Assembly (NCBI RefSeq): GCF_028751195.1
Contig: NZ_CP066784.1
Coordinates: forward strand, 3,844,001-3,908,000
Length of the DNA: 64,000 nucleotides
Direction of reading: 5' to 3'
DNA from: Alicyclobacillus sp. ALC3
GTDB taxonomy: Bacteria; Bacillota; Bacilli; Alicyclobacillales; Alicyclobacillaceae
This document shows positions 17,778 through 25,259 of the stretch, one piece after another. Position 1 is the stretch's first letter. Each line of letters opens with the position of its first letter. The position numbers and the translations under genes were made by a program. A model generated the notes under the pieces. The model worked only from the letters and a program-made list of their open reading frames with translations. It ran no database searches and was not told the DNA's origin.

Positions 17778-17837
17778 AAGCTGCGTTTGACAGGGTGAGA
17801 GCCTGTCTACTATGAGAAAGTGGATTTCGCGCATATG

Positions 17838-18470
17838 TTACGGGTGGCCTCCGGTAGCGGTCACCGCCCCCTGTGAAGTAGTGATGTGGTGAGCAGAACT
17901 TGACCCTGTGACGTGGAAGTACAGCACGTAGTTGAAGATGCCGAGAATGTAGAACAACTGCCAGATGAGAGCGATGATCGCGATGGCGATTGCAAGACCT
18001 GACACTATCGGCACTACGGTCTGCGAACGTGCTCTACGCAAGTTCTGGACGGCTCGAACGAGGGCGATGATGGCGAACGGGATGCCGACGACAGGGATGA
18101 AGACGGCCAAAATGGCGTAGACCAGTGCGGAGATGCCACGTCGCGGACCGCCACTGTCGCTGGCGCCGTGGGGTTTCATTGGCGGCTGACCCGGTTCAGC
18201 CAGGGTCTGCGAAAGGCTGTCACTGTGGCCCTCACCTGGGGATGCATACAATGCGTCGAGACCTTGGCGCACGGATGCCTCGTCTCCGAATCGCTCCATT
18301 GCGACGCGCACGCTATCTGTTTCGGAGTAGCCCTCTGCTCGCAATCGTTGCGCCGCATCCTCTAGGTGATCTCGCATTTCCTCCTTCAGCTCAGCGGCAT
18401 CCCCGCGACCGTCGATACCGCGGTAGAGCGACTCGACGTAGTCGTCAATACTCATTCCGGTGTTGTCCAT
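17838..18470 (-). CDS. HAAS-domain membrane protein, copy 2
   Basis: A 210-residue protein. Residues 1-75 form the alpha-helical HAAS/DUF1700-like domain found next to PadR regulators (MSIDDYVESLYRGIDGRGD..ELKEEMRDHLEDAA..ERFGDEASV). A Pro/Gly-rich linker follows, then three hydrophobic segments from about residue 110 (ISALVYAILAVFIPVVGIPF, and others). The N-terminal domain is nearly identical to the protein at 18637-19254, while the linker and tail have diverged, so this is a tandem duplicate. It starts directly after the decayed padR copy (18471-18620). Membrane-anchored signalling to a PadR repressor is the family idea; the signal is unknown. Confidence 0.8.
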   Translation of the reverse strand: MDNTGMSIDDYVESLYRGIDGRGDAAELKEEMRDHLEDAAQRLRAEGYSETDSVRVAMERFGDEASVRQGLDALYASPGEGHSDSLSQTLAEPGQPPMKPHGASDSGGPRRGISALVYAILAVFIPVVGIPFAIIALVRAVQNLRRARSQTVVPIVSGLAIAIAIIALIWQLFYILGIFNYVLYFHVTGSSSAHHITTSQGAVTATGGHP

Positions 18471-18620
18471 TTACTGTTCATCCCTTCCCGGGAACGTGTC
18501 CACTACCGACTTCACGAACACCACTCTACTCTCTGCTGCGCCGGTTGCTCGTGACCTGCAACGCGCAGGTGGTAGTAGCTGCGGCGAGCGCCGCCCCGTG
18601 TGGATTTCCACGAGCAGCAC
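18471..18620 (-). pseudogene. Decayed padR copy (internal deletion and frameshift)
   Basis: On the minus strand the first bases (GTGCTGCTCGTGGAAATC) match the beginning of the intact padR at 19593-19602, then the sequence jumps straight to the region that encodes GGARRxYYHLRxAGHEQ in the intact gene, skipping roughly 200 bases. One base is missing near the end (GAGTGGTGTTCGTG against GAATGGGTGTTCGTG), which puts the tail (VFVKSVVDTF.GRDE) back in the starting frame. The result is a 49-codon open frame ending just before the HAAS copy 2 start. It cannot encode the DNA-binding winged helix. It shows that padR and the membrane gene were duplicated together and one regulator was later lost. Confidence 0.85.
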
Positions 18621-18636
18621 CTCATCAGGGCTGTGC

Positions 18637-19254
18637 CTATGGACCCCCGACAGCGTTGGCTACGGCTTGGTTATAGTGAACTTGCGTCGCGCTACCGCTG
18701 GTGGCGACCCCAAAATACATGACAATTCCAGAAAACACTAAAAACTGCATCAGTATTCCGACAATCGCAAGGGCGAGGGCAATGCCGGATACAACCGGGG
18801 ACACGACAGTAGGGCCGGGACGCCGCAGGTTGCGGATCGCGATGACGAGGCCGATGACGGCAAGAACGAGGCCGGCCACCGGGATGAACAAGGCGAGGAT
18901 GGCCAGCACAAGCGCAGACACGCCTTTGCGCGGAACGACGTCAGCACTCGGCTGGAGCGGTGGGATACCAGATGTCCCCTCAGTCGGCCCAGACCCAGAC
19001 CCAGGCGGGGGCAGGGGCGGGGAAGACGCGTACAAACTGGAGAGGTCGCGGCGCACTGCTGCCTCGTCTCCGAATCGCTCGATTGCGATGCGCACGCTGT
19101 CTGCTTCAGAGTAGCCCTCCTCTCGCAGTCGTTGCGCCGCATCCTCTAGGTGACCTCGCATTTCCTCCTTCAGCTCAGCGGCATCTCCGTGACCGTCGAG
19201 ACCGCGGTAGAGCGACTCGACGTAGTCGTCAATACTCATTCCAGTGTTGTCCAT
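18637..19254 (-). CDS. HAAS-domain membrane protein, copy 1
   Basis: A 205-residue paralogue of the downstream protein, with the same HAAS-like N-terminal domain (residues 1-75), a Pro/Ser/Gly linker (about 76-110) and hydrophobic segments (VSALVLAILALFIPVAGLVLAVIGLVIAI, then VVSGIALALAIVGILMQFLVF). The start ATG immediately follows the padR stop codon (TAG then ATG), so translation is coupled to padR. Such PadR plus HAAS pairs are known in Bacillota and often control exporters or envelope functions; no exporter is next to this one. Function of the protein itself is not known. Confidence 0.8.
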   Translation of the reverse strand: MDNTGMSIDDYVESLYRGLDGHGDAAELKEEMRGHLEDAAQRLREEGYSEADSVRIAIERFGDEAAVRRDLSSLYASSPPLPPPGSGSGPTEGTSGIPPLQPSADVVPRKGVSALVLAILALFIPVAGLVLAVIGLVIAIRNLRRPGPTVVSPVVSGIALALAIVGILMQFLVFSGIVMYFGVATSGSATQVHYNQAVANAVGGP

Positions 19255-19593
19255 CTACTTTTCATCCCTTCCCAGGAACGTGTCCACTACCGATTTCACG
19301 AACACCCATTCCGCTCTGCGCTGCGCCAACTGCTCGTGACCTGCGATGCGCAGGTGGTAGTACTTGCGGCGAGCGCCGCCGCCCTCCGTCCCACCCCAGT
19401 AGGACTCGACGAGTCCGGCTATCTCGAGGCGCTTGAGGGAAACGTACATGGTCCCCTCCTTGAGTTGAAAATCTCCGTTTGACCGATGTTGCACCTCTTC
19501 CGCAAGTTCGTAACCGTACATGTCGCGGTCTGCAAGCAGGGCGAGGATGATGGCATCGATATGGCCTTTTAGGACCTGCGTGTTGATCTCCAC
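19255..19593 (-). CDS. padR: PadR-family transcriptional regulator
   Basis: A 112-residue winged-helix repressor. The start region MEINTQVLKGHIDAIILALLADRDMYGYEL and the wing GTMYVSLKRLEIAGLVESYW are diagnostic of PadR, with a C-terminal dimerisation helix. The GTG at 19593 fits the usual PadR start and has GAGGTG six bases upstream; the GTG at 19602 overlaps that site. Its promoter contains a perfect inverted repeat (see 19617-19651), so autorepression is likely. It is followed without a gap by the HAAS membrane protein. Ligand unknown. Confidence 0.9.
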   Translation of the reverse strand: MEINTQVLKGHIDAIILALLADRDMYGYELAEEVQHRSNGDFQLKEGTMYVSLKRLEIAGLVESYWGGTEGGGARRKYYHLRIAGHEQLAQRRAEWVFVKSVVDTFLGRDEK

Positions 19594-19616
19594 GAGCAGC
19601 ACCTCATCTTAGCAAC

Positions 19617-19651
19617 ATCGTAATCAATATTACCTCGCATTGCAAGGTAAT
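19617..19651 (-). promoter_or_regulatory. padR promoter with overlapping operator
   Basis: On the minus strand, TTGCAA (19640-19645) and TACGAT (19617-19622) are 17 bases apart, a good sigma-A promoter. A perfect inverted repeat, ATTACCT (19629-19635) with AGGTAAT (19645-19651) and a 9-base centre, covers the -35 box. This matches the usual size and placement of a PadR operator. Confidence 0.7.
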
Positions 19652-19706
19652 TGTGCGGAAGTCTTCCGGTGTCGCTGTGTCGAGCAATGTCTTGCCTACC
19701 TCTCTC

Positions 19707-19736
19707 TTGATCTCCCTGACTCGCCTTCGCTATACT
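19707..19736 (+). promoter_or_regulatory. Sigma-A promoter of the pheST leader
   Basis: TTGATC at 19707-19712 and TATACT at 19731-19736, spaced 18 bases, placing the transcript start near 19743, ahead of the T-box. It is back to back with the padR promoter. Confidence 0.65.
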
Positions 19737-19799
19737 AAAAGGCAATGCGGCACGCGGGGAAGCACCGGGCGACATTCCTCGTAAGTGACGCGCATATCG

Positions 19800-20087
19800 T
19801 ACAGAGCGATGACAGGGAGAGTACCACTTGACAAGGCCCGTACCAGGGAGGTTCCGCCGAGACTGAGAGCGGACTACGCGGCAGTGAGTGGGAAGTTCAC
19901 CTTGGAGCTGCGCGGTGGAACGGCTGAACGCACATGCATTGCAGACCTAGACCTGTGGACAGCTCAGTACATTACGCCGATTTGCCCCCGATACAGGGCC
20001 GCGAGAGGACAGTTGAGGTGTGCTTTGCAACTGTCAAAAAGGGTGGTACCGCGAGCAGTCGTCCCTTGTGACGAACTGCTTTTTTTG
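19800..20087 (+). promoter_or_regulatory. T-box riboswitch controlling pheST
   Basis: The T-box core AGGGTGGTACCGCG lies at about 20040-20053. Its UGGU pairs with an ACCA tRNA end, fitting tRNA-Phe with discriminator A. A TTC at 19896-19898 (context GGGAAGTTCACC) is the likely Phe specifier codon. Stem I elements begin near GGGAGAGTACC (about 19816-19826) and the distal loop near 19855-19872. The terminator with a T run follows directly. Uncharged tRNA-Phe would stabilise the antiterminator and switch on phenylalanyl-tRNA synthetase. Exact 5' limit is approximate, and the specifier position is inferred. Confidence 0.92.
20055..20086 (+). terminator. T-box terminator
   Basis: GCAGT plus CGTC pairs with GACG plus ACTGC (20055-20079, one bulged A), followed by seven T (20080-20086). 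The 5' arm also belongs to the alternative antiterminator formed with the T-box. Confidence 0.9.
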
Positions 20088-20205
20088 ATCCCGCTCGCAC
20101 TCGCAGGGATGGCGCCGTCAAGGCGGGCGGCGTGACCCCGCCAAAGTGGGTTTGTGATGCTGCGGGGGCGGGCGAGACTAGATGAGAGCGACTGGAGGGT
20201 GAACC

Positions 20206-21258
20206 TTGGAACTACATGAAATCGAGTCACAAGTGGAAGCGGCAAAACGTGAAGGGCTGGACAGCCTTGATGCTGTGACAGACGCGCGAGCACTAGACGA
20301 TTGGCGAGTGACGTACCTCGGCAAGAAGAGTCCACTCACGCAGGTGTCCCGGCAAATGGGCGGTCTATCGGCGGAAGAGCGACCTGTCGTCGGCGGTTGG
20401 GTCAACGAGGCTCGGGCAGCACTGCAGGAGGCCTTTGACGCTAAGCACGAGGCGGTTGAAGAGGCGGCGTTGGCAGCGCGGTTGGCTGCTGAGACGATTG
20501 ACGTCACCTTGCCTGGGCGCAAGAGGCCACGGGGGGCGATGCACCCACTGATGCAGGTCATTGAGGAGATCGAAGACGTCTTCCTCGGCATGGGCTTCAC
20601 CATCGCAGAGGGACCGGAAGTGGAGACGGACACCTACAACTTCGAGATGCTGAACATCCCGAAAGACCACCCGGCGCGCGACATGCAGGACACCTTTTAC
20701 CTGACGGAAGAACTGTTGTTGCGGACGCACACGTCCCCGATGCAGGTGAGGACGATGGAGCAGATGCGGCCAAACGCGCCAGTGAAGGTGATTGTGCCGG
20801 GCCGCGTGTACCGCCGCGATGAGGACGACGCGACACACTCGCATGCGTTTACGCAGATTGAGGGTCTCGTCGTGGACGAAGGAATTCGCATGAGCGACCT
20901 CAAAGGCATTCTCGAACAGTTTGCGCGCGCCATCTTCGGACCTGACCAGGCAGTCCGTTTGCGGCCGAGTTTCTTCCCGTTTACGGAACCGAGCGCCGAG
21001 GTCGATGTCCGCTGCATTACCTGCGGCGGCAAGGGTTGCCGCGTTTGTAAAGACACCGGCTGGATTGAAATTTTGGGCTCCGGCATGGTCCACCCCAACG
21101 TGCTTGATGCAGCTGGGTACGACAGCAAGCGCTTCAGTGGATTTGCGTTTGGCATGGGGCCTGAGCGCATTGCGATGCTCAAGTACGGAATTGACGACAT
21201 TCGTTTGCTGTATCAAAACGACTTGCGGCTGCTCAAGCAGTTTACGCGCGTGATGTGA
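20206..21258 (+). CDS. pheS: Phenylalanyl-tRNA synthetase alpha subunit
   Basis: The 350-residue catalytic subunit of the alpha2-beta2 enzyme that charges tRNA-Phe. The N-terminal coiled-coil arm (residues 1-90) is followed by the class II core: motif 2 at [20 protein letters not shown] and motif 3 at [31 protein letters not shown] insertion lies between them. The start is TTG at 20206, with GGAGGG six bases upstream. Expression is set by the T-box. pheT follows after 13 bases. Confidence 0.97.
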   Translation: MELHEIESQVEAAKREGLDSLDAVTDARALDDWRVTYLGKKSPLTQVSRQMGGLSAEERPVVGGWVNEARAALQEAFDAKHEAVEEAALAARLAAETIDVTLPGRKRPRGAMHPLMQVIEEIEDVFLGMGFTIAEGPEVETDTYNFEMLNIPKDHPARDMQDTFYLTEELLLRTHTSPMQVRTMEQMRPNAPVKVIVPGRVYRRDEDDATHSHAFTQIEGLVVDEGIRMSDLKGILEQFARAIFGPDQAVRLRPSFFPFTEPSAEVDVRCITCGGKGCRVCKDTGWIEILGSGMVHPNVLDAAGYDSKRFSGFAFGMGPERIAMLKYGIDDIRLLYQNDLRLLKQFTRVM

Positions 21259-21271
21259 GGGGGATGGCAAA

Positions 21272-23773
21272 GTGAAGGTATCCATACAGTGGCTGAATGA
21301 GTACGTCGACGTTCACGACATTAATCCGGCCAATCTCGCCAATCTCCTCACCAACGCCGGCCTGGCGGTGGATGCAATCGAACCGCGCAACCAGGGGGTG
21401 CAGGGCGTCGTGGTTGGACATGTGCTCACGTGTGAGCAACACCCAAACGCGGATAGGCTCCATGTCTGCAGCGTCGATGTCGGTGAGGCGCAGCCGCGCA
21501 CGATTGTCTGTGGCGCCGCAAACGTTGCGGCGGGCCAACGTGTGCCTGTAGCCCTTCCAGGGAGTTCCTTGCCTGGCGGCGACATCGGTGTGGCAAAGCT
21601 GCGGGGGATTGAGTCCCAAGGCATGATTTGCTCTGCGAAGGAACTCGGTCTTGAAGTCCGACTGATGTCGAAAGCCCAGACGGACGGGATTCTTGTCCTG
21701 CCGGAGGATGCGCCAATTGGCGCGGACATCGTGGAGTTACTCGGCCTTGATGATACTGTGCTTGAGATTGACTTGACGCCAAACCGCAGTGACTGTCTGT
21801 CACTGCGTGGTCTTGCCTACGAAGTCGGGGCACTGCTTGACCGCCCGGTTCGCTTTGATGAGTCCGGACGCAACGGCGCAACGGCCACAGTCGGTGGAGG
21901 TGGAGGTGGTCGCACAGACGTTGGCGCGACCAGCGCAGCAGTTACCGCTCTGCCAGCCGTCGAGATCAAAATTGAGACGCCGCGCTGCAGCCGTTACGAA
22001 GCGCAGGTTTTAACTGGGCTTGGACAGGGGGCAGCGCCACTGTGGATGCAGATGCGGTTGCTGGCCATGGGGGTGCGCCCAATCAGCCTGATTGTCGACG
22101 TGACCAACTACGTCATGCTCGAATGGGGACAGCCGCTGCACGCGTTTGACCTCGACCAGGTTCACGAGCGCACGATTGTCGTCCGTCAGGGCCGTGTGGG
22201 AGAACAGATTGTTTCGCTCGATGGCGAGACTCGCGAACTGACCGAGGACACCATCGTCATCGCGGATGTTGACCGTGCCATCGGCATTGCAGGTGTGATG
22301 GGTGGAGCGAACTCGGAAATCACGGACGCAACACAACAGACCATTATTGAATCTGCTGCGTTTGATGCGCCGAGTGTGCGCCGGACCGGTCAGCGCCTTG
22401 GGCTGCGCTCGGAAGCACAGCAGCGCTTTGAAAAGGGAGTCGACAGCAAAGCCGTGACTGGAGCGCTAGAACGCGCCACCGCTTTGCTCGAGAGTTTGTC
22501 CGGGGCGAGGCGGGTCGGGGAAATTGTCGTGCAGGTGAGTGGGGCGACGCCAAGTGAAGGTGTAACGATCGCATTTTCGCCGCAGCGTTGCAACGACATG
22601 CTTGGCACGAATTTCACGCCGGCGCAGATAGATGACGTGTTCCGCCGCCTTGGCCTGTGCGTAGAACAAGGCCAGTCAGCCAGTGAGTGGCAGGTGGCTG
22701 TGCCAACCAGGCGGCCAGACCTGCGCATCGAAGCCGACCTCGTGGAAGAAGTCGGACGCATCTGTGGTTTTGGTGAAGTACCGTCGACGCTCCCGGAAGG
22801 CCCAACGACGGTCGGTGTGCGCAACCGCGGTCAGCGTTTACGCCGCGCTACTCGTCAGGTTTTGCTGGGCTTTGGTCTGACTGAAGTGTACACGTACACG
22901 TTTAGTCACCCCGCTGCGCTCGTGCCGCTGCGCTTGCCCGAAGACTCCGCTTATCGCCGGATGATTCCGCTTCTGCGTCCACTCTCTGACGAGCGTATCG
23001 CCTTACGCACGCACCTTTTGCCAGGTTTGGCGCAGGTCGCTGCGCACAACCTGGCGCACGGCGTCGCAGGTGGACAGGTGTTCGAGATCGGCAAGGTCTA
23101 TTGGCCGGACGCGTTGCCCCTCACAAAACAGCCGACAGAGCGCATGGAGTGGGCAGGGCTGTGGTTTGGTGCGGTAGACAGCGCTTTTGGCGAGCGGTCA
23201 AGGAAGTACGACTTTGCCGATGTAAAAGGCGTAGTAGAGGGCTGGCTTGAAACGATTGGGTTAGCGCACCGCGCTTCTTACGAAGCAGGCGAGGTCGCTT
23301 GGCTGCACCCAGGTCGTACTGCTGTGGTGAAGATTGACGGCGAAGTGGTGGGGTCATTTGGTGAACTTCACCCGGAGACCGCCGCCAAGCTCGAGTTAGA
23401 ACGCGGGCTATACGCACAGATGAGTTTGGACCACTTGCTGGAGTTAACGGTACCAGTGCTGCGGGTGCAGAGTCTACCCCGCTACCCTGCGTCGCGCAGG
23501 GACTTGGCGGTGGTTGTACCACGCGGGCTGGAAGTCGGACGGCTGGTTACCATTGCCTACGACGTGGCGAGTCTAAATGGGGATTTGCTGGAGTCATGCG
23601 AGGTGTTTGACGTGTATACCGGTACTGGCGTTCCCGAAGGAATGAAGAGCGTTGCCCTGGCGTTGACCTTCCGTGCTGCGGACCGTACCTTGACAGATGA
23701 CGACATTGCAGTCGCTGAACGAGCTGTCCTAGATGCCTGGGAAGGGCAAACAGGCGCTGTGCTGCGCGGCTGA
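21272..23773 (+). CDS. pheT: Phenylalanyl-tRNA synthetase beta subunit
   Basis: An 833-residue subunit with, in order, an N-terminal tRNA-binding OB domain (about 40-150), B3/B4 editing domain, B5 domain, inactive class II core and a C-terminal ferredoxin-fold anticodon-binding domain (about 740-833). The core marker DLTPNRSDCLS lies near 168. Between residues 198 and 228 there is a Gly-rich, low-complexity insertion (VGGGGGGRTDVGATSAA) that Bacillus relatives generally lack. The GTG at 21272 has GGGGGATGG upstream. Confidence 0.97.
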   Translation: MKVSIQWLNEYVDVHDINPANLANLLTNAGLAVDAIEPRNQGVQGVVVGHVLTCEQHPNADRLHVCSVDVGEAQPRTIVCGAANVAAGQRVPVALPGSSLPGGDIGVAKLRGIESQGMICSAKELGLEVRLMSKAQTDGILVLPEDAPIGADIVELLGLDDTVLEIDLTPNRSDCLSLRGLAYEVGALLDRPVRFDESGRNGATATVGGGGGGRTDVGATSAAVTALPAVEIKIETPRCSRYEAQVLTGLGQGAAPLWMQMRLLAMGVRPISLIVDVTNYVMLEWGQPLHAFDLDQVHERTIVVRQGRVGEQIVSLDGETRELTEDTIVIADVDRAIGIAGVMGGANSEITDATQQTIIESAAFDAPSVRRTGQRLGLRSEAQQRFEKGVDSKAVTGALERATALLESLSGARRVGEIVVQVSGATPSEGVTIAFSPQRCNDMLGTNFTPAQIDDVFRRLGLCVEQGQSASEWQVAVPTRRPDLRIEADLVEEVGRICGFGEVPSTLPEGPTTVGVRNRGQRLRRATRQVLLGFGLTEVYTYTFSHPAALVPLRLPEDSAYRRMIPLLRPLSDERIALRTHLLPGLAQVAAHNLAHGVAGGQVFEIGKVYWPDALPLTKQPTERMEWAGLWFGAVDSAFGERSRKYDFADVKGVVEGWLETIGLAHRASYEAGEVAWLHPGRTAVVKIDGEVVGSFGELHPETAAKLELERGLYAQMSLDHLLELTVPVLRVQSLPRYPASRRDLAVVVPRGLEVGRLVTIAYDVASLNGDLLESCEVFDVYTGTGVPEGMKSVALALTFRAADRTLTDDDIAVAERAVLDAWEGQTGAVLRG

Positions 23774-23850
23774 TTCGACGGTGTTCGGCAGGAATTTCGC
23801 CTGCCGGCACGAATACCAAGGCAACAGCGGCTAGCCGGGAGGGACGTCCA

Positions 23851-24123
23851 GTGGAGCGCAGCAGCACAAACAAAATTCGAGTAGACATACACGGGAATCA
23901 GTACACGCTCCGCGGCAGCGAGTCTGTTGACCATATGAAACAAGTCGCCAAAACCGTAGACGACCTGATGCGAGCGTTGTCCATGTCGCACACATACTTG
24001 GACGCGAAACGGGTGGCTGTGTTGACTGCAGTAAATTTGGCCAACGACCTGTTGCTGCTGCAAAAGCAGTATGACGAACTGGTTGCGTTGCTTGATGAGC
24101 GCACGAAGTCACCGCCGCGGTAG
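23851..24123 (+). CDS. zapA: Cell division protein ZapA
   Basis: A 90-residue protein with the ZapA pattern: an N-terminal beta-rich head (IRVDIHGNQYTLRGSES) and a C-terminal coiled coil rich in Leu/Gln. ZapA binds FtsZ and bundles its filaments at midcell. GTG start with GGGAGG upstream. Position after pheT and before cvpA is as in Bacillus, apart from a missing rnhC. Confidence 0.92.
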   Translation: MERSSTNKIRVDIHGNQYTLRGSESVDHMKQVAKTVDDLMRALSMSHTYLDAKRVAVLTAVNLANDLLLLQKQYDELVALLDERTKSPPR

Positions 24124-24150
24124 ACGCTGCGGAAGCAAGGAGGGCACCCA

Positions 24151-24651
24151 GTGAACATCGTCGACCTCGCCATCGTGATTATCGTGGCGATTGGCGGTTG
24201 GAACGGCTACCGAACGGGCCTGGTCCGTCAGGTTACACGGTTGTTTGGAGTGGTCATTGCATACTTGCTCTCGCTCTGGCTGCGTCCGTATTTGTTGCCA
24301 GTCATTACGCCGTTGCTGAAAAACAGCCGCTGGGCGCCGCCGCAAGGCAGCCCATTTCACTACATGCTTGGCGGTCTGTCTGGAATGGTGTCGTTCGCAG
24401 TGATTTTTGTCGTCGTCTACATTCTGCTTCGGTTTGCGGCGGGGCTCGTGGATGCGCTGTTCCACTTGCCCGTATTGTCGACACTAAATCGGCTGGCAGG
24501 TCTCGCTGCTGGCCTCATCCTGTCGATTGTGTTCGTGTACGTAGCTGTGTTAGTCCTGCAGTATGTCAATTCGCCGGGGTTGCAGTCGAGTTTGAACGGG
24601 TCGCAAATCGTGCAGTGGATGAACATTCACCAGACGCTCAAGAAGGCGTAG
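24151..24651 (+). CDS. cvpA: CvpA-family membrane protein
   Basis: A 166-residue protein with four hydrophobic segments and the N-terminal motif NIVDLAIVIIVAIGGWNGYRTGLVRQ typical of CvpA. The family was linked to colicin V production in E. coli and to envelope stress tolerance; the molecular role is not settled. GTG start with AAGGAGGG upstream. It is in the same operon as zapA and is followed by a terminator. Confidence 0.88.
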   Translation: MNIVDLAIVIIVAIGGWNGYRTGLVRQVTRLFGVVIAYLLSLWLRPYLLPVITPLLKNSRWAPPQGSPFHYMLGGLSGMVSFAVIFVVVYILLRFAAGLVDALFHLPVLSTLNRLAGLAAGLILSIVFVYVAVLVLQYVNSPGLQSSLNGSQIVQWMNIHQTLKKA

Positions 24652-24668
24652 GCCTGCAAACACAAACG

Positions 24669-24690
24669 GAGCCCTGCGGGGCTCTGTTTT
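24669..24690 (+). terminator. Terminator after cvpA
   Basis: GAGCCC (24669-24674) and GGGCTC (24679-24684) around a TGCG loop, followed by TGTTTT. Confidence 0.8.
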
Positions 24691-24739
24691 GGGTTGTGGA
24701 CGAGCGGATGGGGGCTGTGCGCCCCCCCTGCTCGAGCTG

Positions 24740-25087
24740 TTACGTGGGCGTTCGTCCGCGCATTTCTGTCGGGATGAACAGGTCGATGATGCCGATCACC
24801 AGTGAGGCGAGCAGCGCACCGAGGATGGTGACGTGCATTGCCGGCACAAACAGCTGTGCTACATACAAGACAACGGCACCGGAGATAAAGCCAACGAGAC
24901 CACGGCCGTAAGGCGAGATCCGTCGACCAAAAAGTGCCTCCATGGCCCACCCGAGGAGTGCAATGACGACAGCGGCCACAATTGCTGAGCCGAAGCTCAA
25001 GTGACCAAACCCGGGGACGAGGAAGCCGACGAACATCAGAACCAGCGCCGACACAACAAACCGAACAATGGTACCTAAGATGTTCAT
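24740..25087 (-). CDS. Small membrane protein, phage holin 4-TM (YvlD) family
   Basis: A 115-residue protein made almost wholly of four hydrophobic helices, with GFLVPGFGHLSFGSAIVAAVV and a short polar tail IPTEMRGRTPT. It matches the PF04020 family that is named after phage holins but is chromosomal in most Bacillota (YvlD). There are no other phage genes here. The ATG at 25087 has GGGGGGATTACGC upstream. The gene is on the opposite strand to cvpA and mutS2, dividing what is otherwise a conserved block. Confidence 0.78.
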   Translation of the reverse strand: MNILGTIVRFVVSALVLMFVGFLVPGFGHLSFGSAIVAAVVIALLGWAMEALFGRRISPYGRGLVGFISGAVVLYVAQLFVPAMHVTILGALLASLVIGIIDLFIPTEMRGRTPT

Positions 25088-25259
25088 GCGTAATCCCCCC
25101 TTCGCGGTACAGGCATAGGTTGCCCGCGAAGAATGCCTTCATGTGATACAATCGGGTGGTATTTTTCGGGACGCTCACGACTGCTGAAAAGGTACGACTG
25201 AGTTCCGACTGACCATGAGTTGGGGCATTTCGCCCTGTTGACGGGAGTCAAAATGGATT

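Larger units (their letters stand above)
17488..17837. other. Gene-free, repeat-rich intergenic stretch
   Basis: These 350 bases hold no supportable gene. From left: GGTGCCACG twice in tandem (about 17528-17545), a small hairpin GGGCG/CGCCC at 17551-17566 that may end the acyl-CoA dehydrogenase message, a large imperfect inverted repeat (17651-17714), a 9-base tandem repeat (17746-17777) and three copies of TTTCGCG followed closely by AT (17631, 17712, 17825). TTTCGCTAT also occurs twice (17623-17631 and 17684-17692). Short open frames here read only through the repeats. Confidence 0.6.

Noticed and set aside
17612..17834. Short overlapping open frames on both strands around the WARWARW/PTWPTW repeats
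   Set aside because: They only read through the 9-base tandem repeat, and neither has a convincing ribosome binding site.
24740..25087. Prophage remnant because of a holin-family protein
   Set aside because: The family is named after phage holins but is common as a chromosomal membrane protein, and no other phage gene is nearby.
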